Below are positions 24,069-34,131 of a DNA stretch of 64,000 bases, piece by piece. The position numbers were made by a program, and so were the translations under genes. The stretch is from Glebionis coronaria (taxonomy: Eukaryota > Streptophyta > Magnoliopsida > Asterales > Asteraceae): assembly GCA_025667525.1 (NCBI GenBank), contig JANFOE010000193.1, positions 1,054,001 through 1,118,000 on the forward strand, read 5' to 3'. Below the pieces are notes generated by a model that saw only the letters and a program-made list of their open reading frames with translations, had not been told where the DNA came from and searched no databases. Positions within the stretch are counted from its first letter, which is position 1. The number at the start of each line of letters is the position of its first letter.

Positions 24069-24640
24069 CTTTAAGGCCGAACGTGGTGACTGGTACGTTC
24101 TTACTTGATGCTTGTTATGCTAGTGTGTTATTTGATTCTGGATCCGATAGAAGTTTCGTAGATGTTAGATTCAGTCAGCTATTGGATAGAGAACCAGTGA
24201 GATTGACAACTAGTTATAATGTGGAGTTAGCTGATGGTAAGGTTGTAAGAACTAGTTCTATACTGAAAGGTTGTTCCTTGAAGTTAGGTAATTATGTGTT
24301 TAGTATTGATTTGATGCACATAGAGTTAGGATCTTTTGACGTTATTGTTGGTATAGACTGGTTAGTTGGTAATGGTGCAGTAATTGTTTGTGGAGAAAGA
24401 TTAGTTCAGATACCGCTAAGGAATAGGGTATTGACTGTGAAAGGTGATGAATGTACGTCTCGTTTGAGAGTTGTTTCTTGTTTAAAGATGATGAGGTATA
24501 TAGAAGCAGGTTGTGATGTGTTTCTTGCACAGATAAGTAATGATGGTGTCAATGAAAGTAAATTGGAGGATGTGCCTGTGATTAGAGAGTATCCTGAGGT
24601 TTTCCCTGAGGAATTGCCAGGATTACCGCCGCATCGGGAA
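24069..24640 (+). CDS. Chromovirus D aspartic protease region
   Basis: In frame with gag, with no stop. The active site Asp-Ser-Gly lies in ASVLFDSGSDRSFV. It is followed by the VELADGKVV block, the DVIVGIDWL block (hydrophobic-Gly-Asp-Trp) and RLRVVSCLKMMRYIE, the usual retropepsin-like protease of chromoviruses. It processes the Gag-Pol polyprotein. The catalytic signature is intact, but the polyprotein is stopped both before (23108) and after (24767). Confidence 0.88.
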
Positions 24641-25440
24641 GTGGAGTTTTGTATTGATTTAGTGTCGGGTGCTGATCCTGTTGCTCGTGCACCGTATCGT
24701 TTAGCTCCATCTATGATGAAAGAATTATCTGATCAATTGAAGGAATTGATGGATAAGGGATTTATTTGACCAAGTTCGTCGCCGTGGGGTGCGCCTGTTT
24801 TGTTTGTTAGGAGGAAAGATAGATCTTTTAGAATGTGTATTGATTATAGAGAGCTTAACAAATTGACTGTTAAGAATCGGTATCCACTGTCGAGGATTGA
24901 TGATTTGTTCGATCAGTTGCAAGGTTCATGTATATACTCGAAGATCGATTTGAGGTCTGGGTATCATCAACCGAGTGTTAGGGAAAAAGATATTCCTATA
25001 ACAGCTTTCCATACTCGATATGGACATTTCGAATTTCAAGTGATGCCTTTTGGATTAACAAATGCGCCTACTGTATTTATGGAATTGATGAATCGTGTAT
25101 GTAAGCCGTATTTGGATGAGTTTGTTATCGTATTCATTGATGATATTCTCATTTATTCCAAAAGTGAAGAGGAACATGAGAAGCATTTGAGAACAATTTT
25201 GGAACTGTTGAAGAAGGAGAAGTTCTATGCGAAATTCTCTAAGTGTGAATTTTGGTTGAAATCAGTGCAATTTTTGGGGCACGTGATTGATAGTGAAGGT
25301 GTTCGTGTGGATCCTGCTAAGATTGAGGCAATTAAGGATTGGTCAGTGCCGAAGACGCCGACTGAAGTTCGCCAATTTCTTGGTTTGGCTGGGTATTATA
25401 GAAGGTTTATTGAGAAGTTTTCGTTAATTGCTAAGCCGTA
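24641..25440 (+). pseudogene. Chromovirus D reverse transcriptase
   Basis: It opens with FPEELPGLPP and the APYRLAP block. A TGA at 24767-24769 falls just before [10 protein letters not shown]. The palm and fingers follow ([47 protein letters not shown]), then the catalytic Phe-Ile-Asp-Asp in [12 protein letters not shown] and the thumb [16 protein letters not shown]. The frame is closed by TAG at 25439. Catalytic residues are intact. Confidence 0.9.
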
Positions 25441-25910
25441 GACTAAGCTTACAGAAAATAATCGAGTGTTTGAATGGGGATTGGAAGAGGAATCTGCATT
25501 TAGTATGTTGAAGGATAAGTTGTGTTATGCGCCGATATTGTCTTTGCCAGAAGGATCTGAGGATTTTGTAGTGTACTGTGACGCGTCTCATAAAGGATTT
25601 GGGGTTGTATTGATGCAAAGGGAGAAAGTAATAGCGTATGCGTCGAGACAATAAAGGAAGCATGAAGATAATTACACTACGCATGATTTAGAACTTGGGG
25701 CTGTTATTTTTGCTTTAAAGTTATGGAGACACTACTTGTATGGAACCAAGTGTGTGGTTTTTACGGATCATAAGAGTTTGCAGTATATTTTGGATCAAAA
25801 GGAATTGAATATGAGGCAAAGGAGATGGGTTGAGTTGCTGAGTGATTATGACTGCGAGATTCTTACCATCCTGGTAAAGCGAATGTGGTAGCTGATGCAC
25901 TTAGTAGAAA
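25441..25910 (+). pseudogene. Chromovirus D RNase H
   Basis: It reads YCDASHKGFGVVLMQ (catalytic Asp), the [16 protein letters not shown] block (Glu) and [10 protein letters not shown] (Asp). A TAA at 25652 and a one-base deletion near 25865 break it; the closing [12 protein letters not shown] is in the shifted frame. Confidence 0.87.
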
Positions 25911-27342
25911 GGAAAGAGGTAAGTCTATAAGAGCTAGAGCTTTGACGATGTTGGAAAGTGTTGATTTGACAGAAGAGATATTGAAAGCCCAAACTAATGG
26001 ATTGAAGGAAGAAAACATTAAGGCAGAAAACTTGGGTAGAATGTTGAAACCATTGTTTGAAGTGAGGTCAAATGGATTGAGGTATTTTAAGAATAGGATT
26101 TGGTTACCATTGTGTCCGTTTGAGGAAGATTCGTTAGGGGTGCGAGATTTGGTGATGAATGAATCTCATAAGTCGAAATATTCAATACATCCTGGATCGG
26201 ACAAGATGTATCAAGATCTTAAGAAAGTTTATTGGTGGCCGAATATGAAGGCAGATATAGCACGGTATGTTAATAAGTGTTTAACTTGTGTAAAGGTGAA
26301 GGCTGAACATAAGAAACCGTCAGGATTATTAGTGCAACCTGAGATTCCTGAGTGGAAATGAGAGAAGATTAAAATGGATTTTGTGAAAGGTTTGCCAAGG
26401 ACTACAAATGGTAGTGATATGATATGGGTGATAGTAGATAGATTGACTAAGTCTGTTCACTTTTTGCCGATGAAAAAGACAGATAGTATGGAGAGGTTAA
26501 CAACACTGTATGTGAAGGAGATTGTTTGTCGATATGGTTTACCTTTGTCGATAATTTCTGATCGTGATCCGGAAACTGATGGACAAAGTGAGAGAACGAT
26601 TCAAACGTTAGAGGATATGCTTCGTGCATGTGTGATTGATTTTGGAAATGGTTGGGATAAGCATTTGCCATTGGTTGAATTTTCGTACAATAATAGTTAT
26701 CATGCAAGTATTAAAGCCGCTCCATTTGAAGCTTTGTATGGACGTAAGTGTAGATCTCCAGTGTGTTGGAGTGAGGTAGGAGAAAGTCAATTGACTGGGC
26801 CTGAAATGATATTTGAGACGACTAAAAAGATTGTTCAAATTAAGAAGCTTTTGTTATATGCCAGGAGTAGACAAAAGAGTTATGCTGATAACAGAAGGAA
26901 ACCGTTGGAATTTGAAGTAGGAGACATGGTGATGTTGAAAGTATCTCCATGGAAAGGAGTAATACGTTTTGGAAAGAGAGGAAAGTTGAGCCCGAGATAT
27001 ATTGGACCATTTAAGATTATCCAAAGGATTGGATTGGTGGCTTATAAGTTAGAATTGCTTGATGAGCTTAAGGCTATTCATAATACTTTTCATGTGTCTA
27101 ATTTGAAGAAGTGTTTAGCTGAAAGGGATGTGGTGATTCCATTGGAGGAGATTCAACTTAATGATAAGTTGCATTTTATAGAGGAACCTGTAGAGATAAT
27201 GGATAGGGAAGTTAAGAAGTTGAAGCATCGTAGAATTTCGATTGTGAAAGTGAGATGGAACTCTAGACATGGGCCAGAGTTTACGTGGGAACGTGAGGAT
27301 TTCTTTAAGGACAAGTATCCTCATTTTTTTAGGAAGGATTAA
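25911..27342 (+). pseudogene. Chromovirus D integrase with chromodomain-like tail
   Basis: The HHCC zinc motif is intact ([13 protein letters not shown] ... CLTC). A TGA at 26359 lies just before KMDFVKGLP, which holds the first catalytic Asp. The second Asp is present in IISDRD, but it is followed at once by ETDGQSER. About 30 residues that normally separate the second Asp from the catalytic Glu are missing (near 26566-26575), so the DDE core cannot fold normally. The C-terminal [10 protein letters not shown] block and a chromodomain-like [19 protein letters not shown] follow, ending at 27342. Chromodomains of this group are thought to steer insertion to heterochromatin. Confidence 0.9.
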
Positions 27343-27365
27343 GCGCCGCGGACGTCGCTTTTTTT

Positions 27366-27377
27366 AAGAAGGGGGGA
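27366..27377 (+). promoter_or_regulatory. Polypurine tract of D
   Basis: AAGAAGGGGGGA immediately before the 3' LTR start; the site where plus-strand DNA synthesis is primed. Confidence 0.9.
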
Positions 27378-29816
27378 TGTGACAACCCAAAACCGAGGTC
27401 ATGCTTAATCTTATTTTACGATTATTTTTGAAATTTTTGGATGAGTTTGAACGATATTTATTTTTGGAGGTTTAAGTTTAAACCGATGTTGGAAGGTCTA
27501 TATTTAATATTTATTAAGTATAACGAGTATTAGCAAGCGTGATGTCGATGGATGCCAAATATTATACGTTTTATTGTCGGTTGTTCGATTTTTATTATTT
27601 TCGAGGTTTTATTTTAATTGACGTGTTAAGTCGAGTCGAGAGTCGATATTTACTTCCACTCTCTCTCTCTCTCTTGTGTTTGCCGTGACCTACACCACCA
27701 CCAAAACCACCCTTTGATCAATTTTAACTCAAGAATTATGATGTTTTGAGCTAAACTAACACAAGACCCAACTTTATTTTTGATCAAGGATCACATTGGT
27801 GTAAGAATTTTACACATGCAAGCAACTTTTTTTTCTTGATGTTGGTAGGTAGGAGCTATGATCATGCGTGGCATTATCATGATGATCCATGGTGGTTTGT
27901 GCTAAAAATCTTGTTAGAAACTTCATTTTGATCTTGTGATTTTTATTTTGATTATGATTTTGATGTTATGGTTGATGTATGATGATATTAGGGCATAGTA
28001 ATGATCATTTCCATGGTTGGTTTTTATCAAAAAGTTGATTTTGTACAAGTTTTGAGTAGTCATTTTATAACAGTAAGTAAAAGATAAAATCCGAATTTTT
28101 ATGTTCTGAAAATGGCTTAACTTATTTCCTAGGGTTGTAGATAATTTTTTTAGCTTCAATTTGATATAAGGTAGAGATTCTAGCTCAAAACGAGCGCGAA
28201 GTTATGATGTTTTGAATGATCGTGTACCGGGAGACGAGTATCGGCACTACAAATAGTTGTTGTCGATATTTGGATCGAATCTCGGGGACTCTAAATGGAT
28301 GTTTTAAAAAATGTAACCTACTGATAATGAGGTGTTTACTTATTAGGTTGAGTTTACTATAAAACCGGAGTGTCGGTTTTGTAAACGGAGTCGTTTAAAT
28401 AAGTTAAAACGGTTGAATGAAAAATTAACGTATATCTGTCCGGATTTTGTAGTTTGATAATGAGTCGGGTAAAGTACTTTAAAAGTAATTTCATTTGATA
28501 AACTTGTAAGAGGACTTTCTATATATAGTAAGTTAGTTTATCGAGTCGTTTCATAAACGGTTAACGAGTTTAAGAGGGGTAATAAAACTAGTACATGTAG
28601 TATGTACCGGCAGACTTTGTAAAAAGTATAAAATGGTTAAGTAAATGTGTAGTAAAGTATAATGAAGTTATTCATATCGTTTTCTCTCGAGTTTATCGTG
28701 ACTTTATGAGTTTGAGTTTGATGTCGTTATGTATGATTTATTTCTCGAGTCATTATTAATGAACGCGGCTTATTTGATAGGTAGCGGTTCTCGTGTTTGA
28801 AAGGCATCCATTACCGTCGATGATCATCTCGCTAGATCTCTTATACTAAGGTGAGTTTATAGCCTCGCTTTCTAATTGTTTTAAAGATTTTAATACCCGC
28901 AAGGGGGATACATGCTATTTGAAAATAAATGAACACAAGTCATGAGTAATTGTTAGACCCGAATGTTGCCTAAAGTTGATTTCATTGTATTGAGTAACTT
29001 GTTGCTAAAGACCCTAAATTCATGAGCCGTTAACTATATTCTGACTTGATGTTGTGAGTCGGGAATAGCCGCTTATTCTAATGATAGTACTATTGGGTTG
29101 ACCATTCTATCTGAGACCAGGGCATTACGTTGAGTAACCCGTTGGGAAGGATAATTTTACGTGAATAAGATTGTGGTATTCTAGCAACTGATACCCTAGA
29201 GGGGCAATGGTTTTATTCTAATCATGCCAGCATTTGGCGTGGGTGACCCTATTTGGTTAAGGGGTCGGTGTCATGAGCTTAAATACAATGTTTGTTTAAT
29301 AATATCATTATTATTACTTCCTTGAATATAGATTGTGTGTACGACAATTCTATAAATGATTATGATTGATTTTCTTCTTGGGTTCAAATGTGATTTGATA
29401 AACCTATAGTCTCGCTCAACATTATTTTTGACTCGTTTTATGCATGTATTTCAGGTAATAGGAAGTGATGGAGCAAGGAGCTTTGCTGTGGAGGTTGTAG
29501 CTTGGCTTTTGGAAGAACGTTGGTCAAAACTGTTTCTACCTTTTAAATGTTTGAACAATTTACTTTATGTTGATGTACTGTACTAAACTTGTTGGTTGTT
29601 CGTCGAGATCCGTGGGGACTAAACGCTTTACTCTGGTTTCGTGTCAGTACAATTTATGGGTTGAAATCTATGTTTTAGACCCTCTATGAAAATCATGTTT
29701 ATAAGTATGTGTAAATGTATCTATTTTGAGTCGTTCAATATACCTTGTGTGATGATGCTTGTGTCTAGCACCCAATTGTGTATTTCCGCTGCGCAATGTA
29801 AATTGGGGGTGTTAGA
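27378..29816 (+). repeat. 3' LTR of chromovirus D
   Basis: It runs from TGTGACAACCC to GGGGGTGTTAGA and is very similar to 18580-21238. Its main difference is the loss of about 219 bp, joined at AGTCGATATT/ACTTCCAC near 27650. Confidence 0.95.
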
Positions 29817-29821
29817 CTCGT
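29817..29821. repeat. Target-site duplication of D, right copy (CTCGT)
   Basis: Identical to 18575-18579. Element B sequence resumes after it. Confidence 0.93.
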
Positions 29822-30195
29822 GATCATTCAAGATAAAAATAAAATATAAGAGTTATACCTAGGAATAAGGGAGTTTAAGTGATTAATTAAACCGCATGAA
29901 TAAGTGTTAGTTGTGCTGACTTGTGATTACAATGATCTCGTTTCTAAGCTTAGTTTGGGGAACGTGAAACTTGAGGGTGATAAACATTCATGACACCAAA
30001 GCCCTAATGTAAGTCTTCGATCTCTTTTCTTGTTTTCTTCCTTTAAATAATTTGTATTTTTCTATCCCTTTAAGTTTCCTTAATATTTTATGTTTAATAA
30101 AGGCCAAAGTGGGTTAATTATGAAGACAAATGTAATATGTTCTTTGAAAATAATGCATTGCATGAGGGCATTGCAATGGTCAAGTGTAGGGGATT
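29822..30195 (+). other. Athila-like B 3' non-coding region, right part, with polypurine tract
   Basis: The continuation of 17067-18579 after D. It contains no gene. At 30183-30193 AGTGTAGGGGA, the fourth such tract in B, directly precedes the LTR and is the likely functional polypurine tract. Confidence 0.7.
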
Positions 30196-30636
30196 TAATA
30201 AGTGTGAAAACACTTATACTTTTACCACTTATTTCCAATAATAACAAGACCAAAACGTGTATTTTATGTCGTAAAAGTTGGAATTATGCGTGGTTTGTGT
30301 TTTTATTGTGTTTCAGGATAAAAATATGAAAAAGGAAGAAAACATGGGCTATCATGGGCTTTTATCGAAGAAAACGAGAAAAGACGAAGTCAAAAGATCA
30401 AGTGTGCAAAAAGAACGGAAGTCCAAGGCATATTCTAAAAATTTATCAAAGAAAAAGTCTAAAGACGGAAGTTTAATGAAGTTGAAGAACTCAAGTCTAA
30501 TAGAAGAAGAAAATTATGAGACAAGTTCAATTTATATCGACAAATCCCGAGACGACGTCGAGAAAGACAAAGAATTTAAATCAAGTCGAGACGAGAAGAA
30601 AGAAAGAAGGAAGCAACACATGCACTCCCCACCTCC

Positions 30637-30670
30637 TATATATACCCTCCTAATGACACAATAGGAGGGT
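30637..30670 (+). promoter_or_regulatory. TATA box plus hairpin of Athila-like B LTR
   Basis: TATATATA (30637-30644) runs directly into ACCCTCCTA (30644-30652), a 9-base loop, and TAGGAGGGT (30662-30670), a perfect 9-bp stem. Both arms are identical to the hairpin in the copia A LTR. Confidence 0.8.
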
Positions 30671-31229
30671 GTTAGTTAGTTAACTTAGCTAGTTCATTTT
30701 TCCTTTGTAGTTTTATTTTTTAGAGAGAGAAAGTGCTAACTTTCTCTCACTAGAATTTCATTTTTTCTTTCTTTCATGTTTAAGCTTTGATTTGATCTTG
30801 TATTTTGGAATCATTAATCTATAAGTTCAAGTTTAAGTGTTTCATCGTCAATCTCTTTCTACCTTTCTTGATTTTTACTTATATTTGATCCGAAATCATC
30901 TTTGATTTTGTTTAATCTTGACGTTTATGAGATCAAAAAGTTTATCTTTTGGTTTCTATCTAAGTTTTATACGGATTAAGCTTTGAGCATATCATGCTTA
31001 TTGGCTTATTTTGTGTTTAGCTTATTTACTTTTTAGTTTTCTATAAAATTTCGTCTTTTTAAAGTTTATTTTATAAAGTTCTCTTATTTAGTGTTTTATA
31101 AGTTGTTAAATTTGTGCTTGTTTAGTTTTGATTAAGTTTTGGTATTTGCTTATTTGAGTAAGTGCTTATTTGGTTTGCTTAATCGGTTTTTGATTTCCAT
31201 CGTATTATGCTTAAGGGTTTTATCAGTTC

Positions 31230-31604
31230 CGATCAAGTAAGTGTGGTCGCATAAACCCCTAGGGTTTCTACTTGTGATCCATTACTTCGATCACCAAGTA
31301 CGATCGTTCACTACTATCACACTCCATAATCCACACCACGATCACTTGTTGCGATCGTGGGTGCGATCATTGAGTGCGATCTGTGGCTAAGATTGCCTTG
31401 GATGCAATCACTTGTTACGATCGCATTGAGTGCTATCACCTATACTACGATCACTAGGCTACGATCGACTGATACGATCGTAGGCTGCGATCACTGGGAG
31501 TACGATTTAAAGTCACGATCGTGGTGGAGTACGATCACCAGTTACGATCGCATTGATTGCGATCTAGGATACGATCAAGGACCACGATCGCATTGACTGC
31601 GATC
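31230..31604. repeat. Array of 20 GATC motifs (mostly CGATC) in the B LTR
   Basis: Counted by eye: 20 GATC in 375 bp against about 1.5 expected. Nineteen are CGATC and eight are the palindrome CGATCG. Common contexts are TACGATC and TGCGATC, often alternating, with short recurring spacers such as CGCATTGA. Spacing is mostly 12-18 bp and irregular. Several one-base variants (CGATTT, CAATCA, CTATCA) look like decayed units. Confidence 0.9.
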
Positions 31605-31982
31605 CTATCTCATTTTTCATTTTTATATTTTATTTAAATTTCAAATTTAATTTTTCCCGCATTTTTACTTAGTGTTATTTTTAAACGAGTTTTGTCTTAG
31701 TTTAATTTTAGAGTTTTCACATTTAAATTTTTGTCTAGTTTAATATTACTTTATTTTATATTTAAAATTACTTTTAAATTAGTTTTTAATTACTTTAATC
31801 TTTTTGCTATTTTGTTTAAGTCTTTCATCCTAGTTTGTTTAACTTGTTATTGTAACAGAAATATATAATCTCAAGCTCCCCTTTTAGTGACCAACACCGA
31901 CTATTTCACCATAAACCGTGATCAATTCGATAAGATACCGAGAACGATATCGAGTACACAAATGCTAAGCAAAAACCATACA

Positions 31983-32795
31983 TTACATGACAAAGCTGAT
32001 GGGGTCATCTTGGTCCTTCTCAAAACCATCGATGAGGGGAATGTCACAATCTTTCAAAACTCGACAGGCAGCATCGAAGTTCTCTTGAGCTTGCAGATGG
32101 TAGAAGGGAACATTTGCCAACGGTTTCATAAACAAACCCTCTCGGGAGGCACGCTCCATAGCCAAACTCTGGTCTAGTACGTGAGCAGCATCCAGGATAT
32201 CAGCGGTGGCTTCGACAACGTTGGGCGAGTCCATTGCACCTTTTGACGCCAAGGGCAAGCCATATCGCACTAACTAGTGTTTTTCAGCACATACAACCGA
32301 AAGACGTCGGTATATCTCCTCATCAAAATCTATGTTTAAACACTTAAGGACCTTCTCTTTGGCATCTAGATCTTGTTGAAACTCAGCAGACACATTCTCA
32401 TAGCTTTTTGCGAATACACCCATGCCCTCTTCAAGTTTGTTCATGGTCCAATAGTTGTCTTCTTACTGTTTTTCGCGCTTAAGGCGTACCTGGTTTAGTG
32501 ACTCTGACAATGACACCTTCTCATCCTCTGGATATTGTATGGAGTCAACATCTATAGTAGCAACCCCCCGCAGGCTCGCTAATTCCATCTCAGCACAAAC
32601 TAATTCGTTATTCCTCTCTGCCATTGTACGAGGAAGTTTGAGGGATATGTCAGAAAGGCGTTGGGAAAGTTGCAGTATCCTCTTGCTCAGATGAGATACT
32701 ACTGTCACCTCCAGGGAGGCACACATTACCAATTCTCTCATCAAAGTTTCTTCGGGTAGATCGTCTAAATATTGGTCGCGTCCAAGGGGAACAAG
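31983..32795 (-). pseudogene. Element H antisense gene, C-terminal part
   Basis: The minus-strand frame from 32795 reads through a long charged helix (SKRILQLSQRLSDISLKLPR, AERNNELVCAEMEL) and stops at 32463. A second open piece (32270-31983) has MRYGLPLASKGAMDSP and ends DDPISFVM with a stop at 31983. The coiled-coil character and place match exons 3 and 4 of the antisense gene of F. Stops and shifts between 32270 and 32463 show that it is decayed. It is separated from its N-terminal part by the whole of element G. Function unknown. Confidence 0.6.
32791..32795. repeat. Probable left target-site pentamer of G (ACAAG)
   Basis: ACAAG precedes the LTR start TATAACA. The right copy cannot be checked because the G 3' LTR is truncated. 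Confidence 0.4.
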
Positions 32796-32939
32796 TATAA
32801 CATCCAGTAGTTCTGGTTAATGTAGTAATATCCATGCTCATAAATAAAAAGGTTATTTTACTCAGAAATTTTTGCATTTTCACTATATTACATGACTGAC
32901 TTATGGATCTCACTATCACAAATGCCACCTCAACATATG
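32796..32939 (+). repeat. 5' LTR of G, first 144 bp
   Basis: Starts TATAACATCCAG and matches 59451-59591. It is cut by E after ACATATG and resumes at 51373. Confidence 0.9.
32935..32939. repeat. Target-site duplication of E, left copy (ATATG)
   Basis: ATATG directly before TGTAACACCC. The right copy is at 51368-51372. The unbroken site ACATATGCCTATATG is seen in the sister LTR of G at 59585-59599. Confidence 0.93.
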
Positions 32940-33483
32940 TGTAACACCCAATTTAATAGGATATGATGCTACAGTAAATTATGGCGTATCATCAAAGCAT
33001 GCAAGGTAAATGTCTAAACATTCATGACGATAAATAGAAATACCAGAAGCAAACATCGGTAGTCTAGTAACTCACACACAGGCAATATAAGTACTGTAAA
33101 TGGAAAGGACTAAACAATGTCCAAAAGAAGTAAAGTATGATAAAGTAGGAATAAATGCATAAGGTAAAAGAGGCTGGATAGCTTCCAATCCGAATGCACA
33201 TACTCTGGATTTCCTACTTGCGTCCTTGGGTACCTTCCATTTGGGAACATGGAAAAGTAGATGGCTGAGCATAATGCTTAGTGAACGGATATAAAATAAA
33301 GCATGGAAAACATAGAATATGGAAGCATATAAAGAATACAAAGCATGAATGGCAACGGAAATGAATAAGTCCTGGAAAACCTAGTTGTCTGTCATGTTAA
33401 CTGATTTTAGTTATGAAAACATAGCTTATGTTACTTATGAAAATTTGTATTAGTTAATGTACCATAATAGCCAATATAGGTCA
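32940..33483 (-). repeat. 3' LTR of E, outer part
   Basis: Begins TGTAACACCC on the plus strand and matches 48944-49445. It is interrupted by F after GGTCA. Minus-strand frames such as 33072-33341 recur in the other LTR and have no coding signature. Confidence 0.92.
33479..33483. repeat. Target-site duplication of F, left copy (GGTCA)
   Basis: GGTCA before TGATGACG; repeated at 44599-44603. The uninterrupted site AATATAGGTCATGAGG is present in the other E LTR at about 49433-49448. Confidence 0.95.
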
Positions 33484-34069
33484 TGATGACGTATAGTCCC
33501 CAGCCGGGTCATGAACCCGGCCCATGGGTACTACCCGTATCGGGCCCATCACAGATGGGTGGGAATAATGTTATTCGAGCTTATGGGCTTGGATGAACAG
33601 TAACCGTACACACGTGTGCGGCCCACGGCCCGGTATGCCCGGTGCAGGGTTAGACAGAATCATACTCTTACTATGATTATGATTTATCCCAAAGGAGAGG
33701 ATATTCACTCGCCACAATTAGGAGATAACAATCAATCTAAATCGGGTGATTATCCTTGCCTTGGGGCCGAAGCATCAGTGACAGCCCATTAGGGTTTCAT
33801 TGCCTATATAAGGAACCCCCAAGGGTTCTACAAAGGTATTACGTTCTACACACTCTCAACTCTCATCCGATTCCTATAACCCTTACCGATTACTTACTCT
33901 CACACCAGAGTCTAATCGTGGGAAACATTCCCACGGTAAGCCTAACGCGTGTTGTTTAGTGTGCAGGATCCCAATCGTACGATTCACTTGGTGTAGGAGA
34001 CGGAGTCCAGCCAACCCGAATTAAGCCTAATTCGGGTCTAGCAAGGATCACCCAACTTTTGTATCAACA
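33484..34069 (+). repeat. 5' LTR of F
   Basis: TGATGACG…GTATCAACA. It has a GCCGGGT-CATGA-ACCCGGC hairpin near the start and a TATA box (TATATAA, 33805-33811). It matches 44014-44598. Confidence 0.96.
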
Positions 34070-34072
34070 AGT

Positions 34073-34089
34073 TGGCGCCATCCGTGGGA
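34073..34089 (+). promoter_or_regulatory. Primer-binding site of F
   Basis: TGGCGCCATCCGTGGGA, three bases after the LTR. The TGGCGCC start is the primer-site type used by Tat/Athila elements. Confidence 0.8.
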
Positions 34090-34131
34090 CCATTACACTA
34101 AGCTAGAGAAAAATCTCATCTTGAATTCTCA

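Larger units (their letters stand above)
18580..29816 (+). mobile_element. Element D: complete Tekay/Del-like Ty3/gypsy chromovirus
   Basis: An 11.2-kb element with two long LTRs (2659 and 2439 bp), a perfect CTCGT duplication, a methionine-tRNA-type primer site, a polypurine tract and gag-pol in the order protease, RT, RNase H, integrase with a chromodomain-like tail. It lies in the 3' non-coding region of B. The coding region has stops at 23108, 24767, 25439, 25652 and 26359, frameshifts near 23000 and 25865, and a deletion in the integrase core, so it is not autonomous. An unusual extra reading frame (21608-22454) lies between the primer site and gag. Confidence 0.95.
12651..31880 (+). mobile_element. 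Element B: Athila-like Ty3/gypsy retrotransposon, 5'-truncated by window, split by A and D
   Basis: Order on the plus strand: end of gag, protease, RT, RNase H, integrase, a long 3' non-coding region with repeated AGTGTAGGGG tracts, then an LTR of about 1.7 kb. RT before integrase makes it Ty3/gypsy. The Asp-Leu-Gly-Ala protease block, FMDD-type RT and the repeated AGTGTAGGGG tracts with ACATTGAGGACAATG fit the Athila group (family knowledge). Copia A sits in its gag and chromovirus D (18580-29816) in its 3' region. The 5' LTR would lie left of the window. No envelope-like frame is present. The coding region carries many stops and at least three frameshifts. Confidence 0.85.
30196..31880 (+). 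repeat. 3' LTR of Athila-like element B
   Basis: The start is inferred from the polypurine tract; TAATAAGTGT…ACACTTATA forms a terminal hairpin, and the family start TG appears as TA. The right end is uncertain, between 31855 and 31900, where sequence of element H begins. It contains a TATA box with a hairpin (30637-30670), a GA/CT-rich run after it, T-rich sequence, and a GATC array (31230-31604). There is no partner LTR in the window. The 128-codon frame at 30278-30664 is Lys/Ser-rich and not credible as a gene. Confidence 0.68.

Noticed and set aside
30278..30664. 128-codon plus-strand frame in the B LTR
   Set aside because: Lys/Ser/Glu-rich low complexity, lies over the promoter of an LTR, and ends at the TATA box; no family features.
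11549..31604. The two short-motif arrays as CRISPR-like arrays
   Set aside because: Units are only 4-8 bp, spacers vary in length, and the DNA is plant nuclear retrotransposon sequence.
33072..33341. Minus-strand frame in the E LTR with hydrophobic stretch (also 49139-49345)
   Set aside because: Lies wholly within the LTR, is shortened in the partner copy, and has no conserved coding features.
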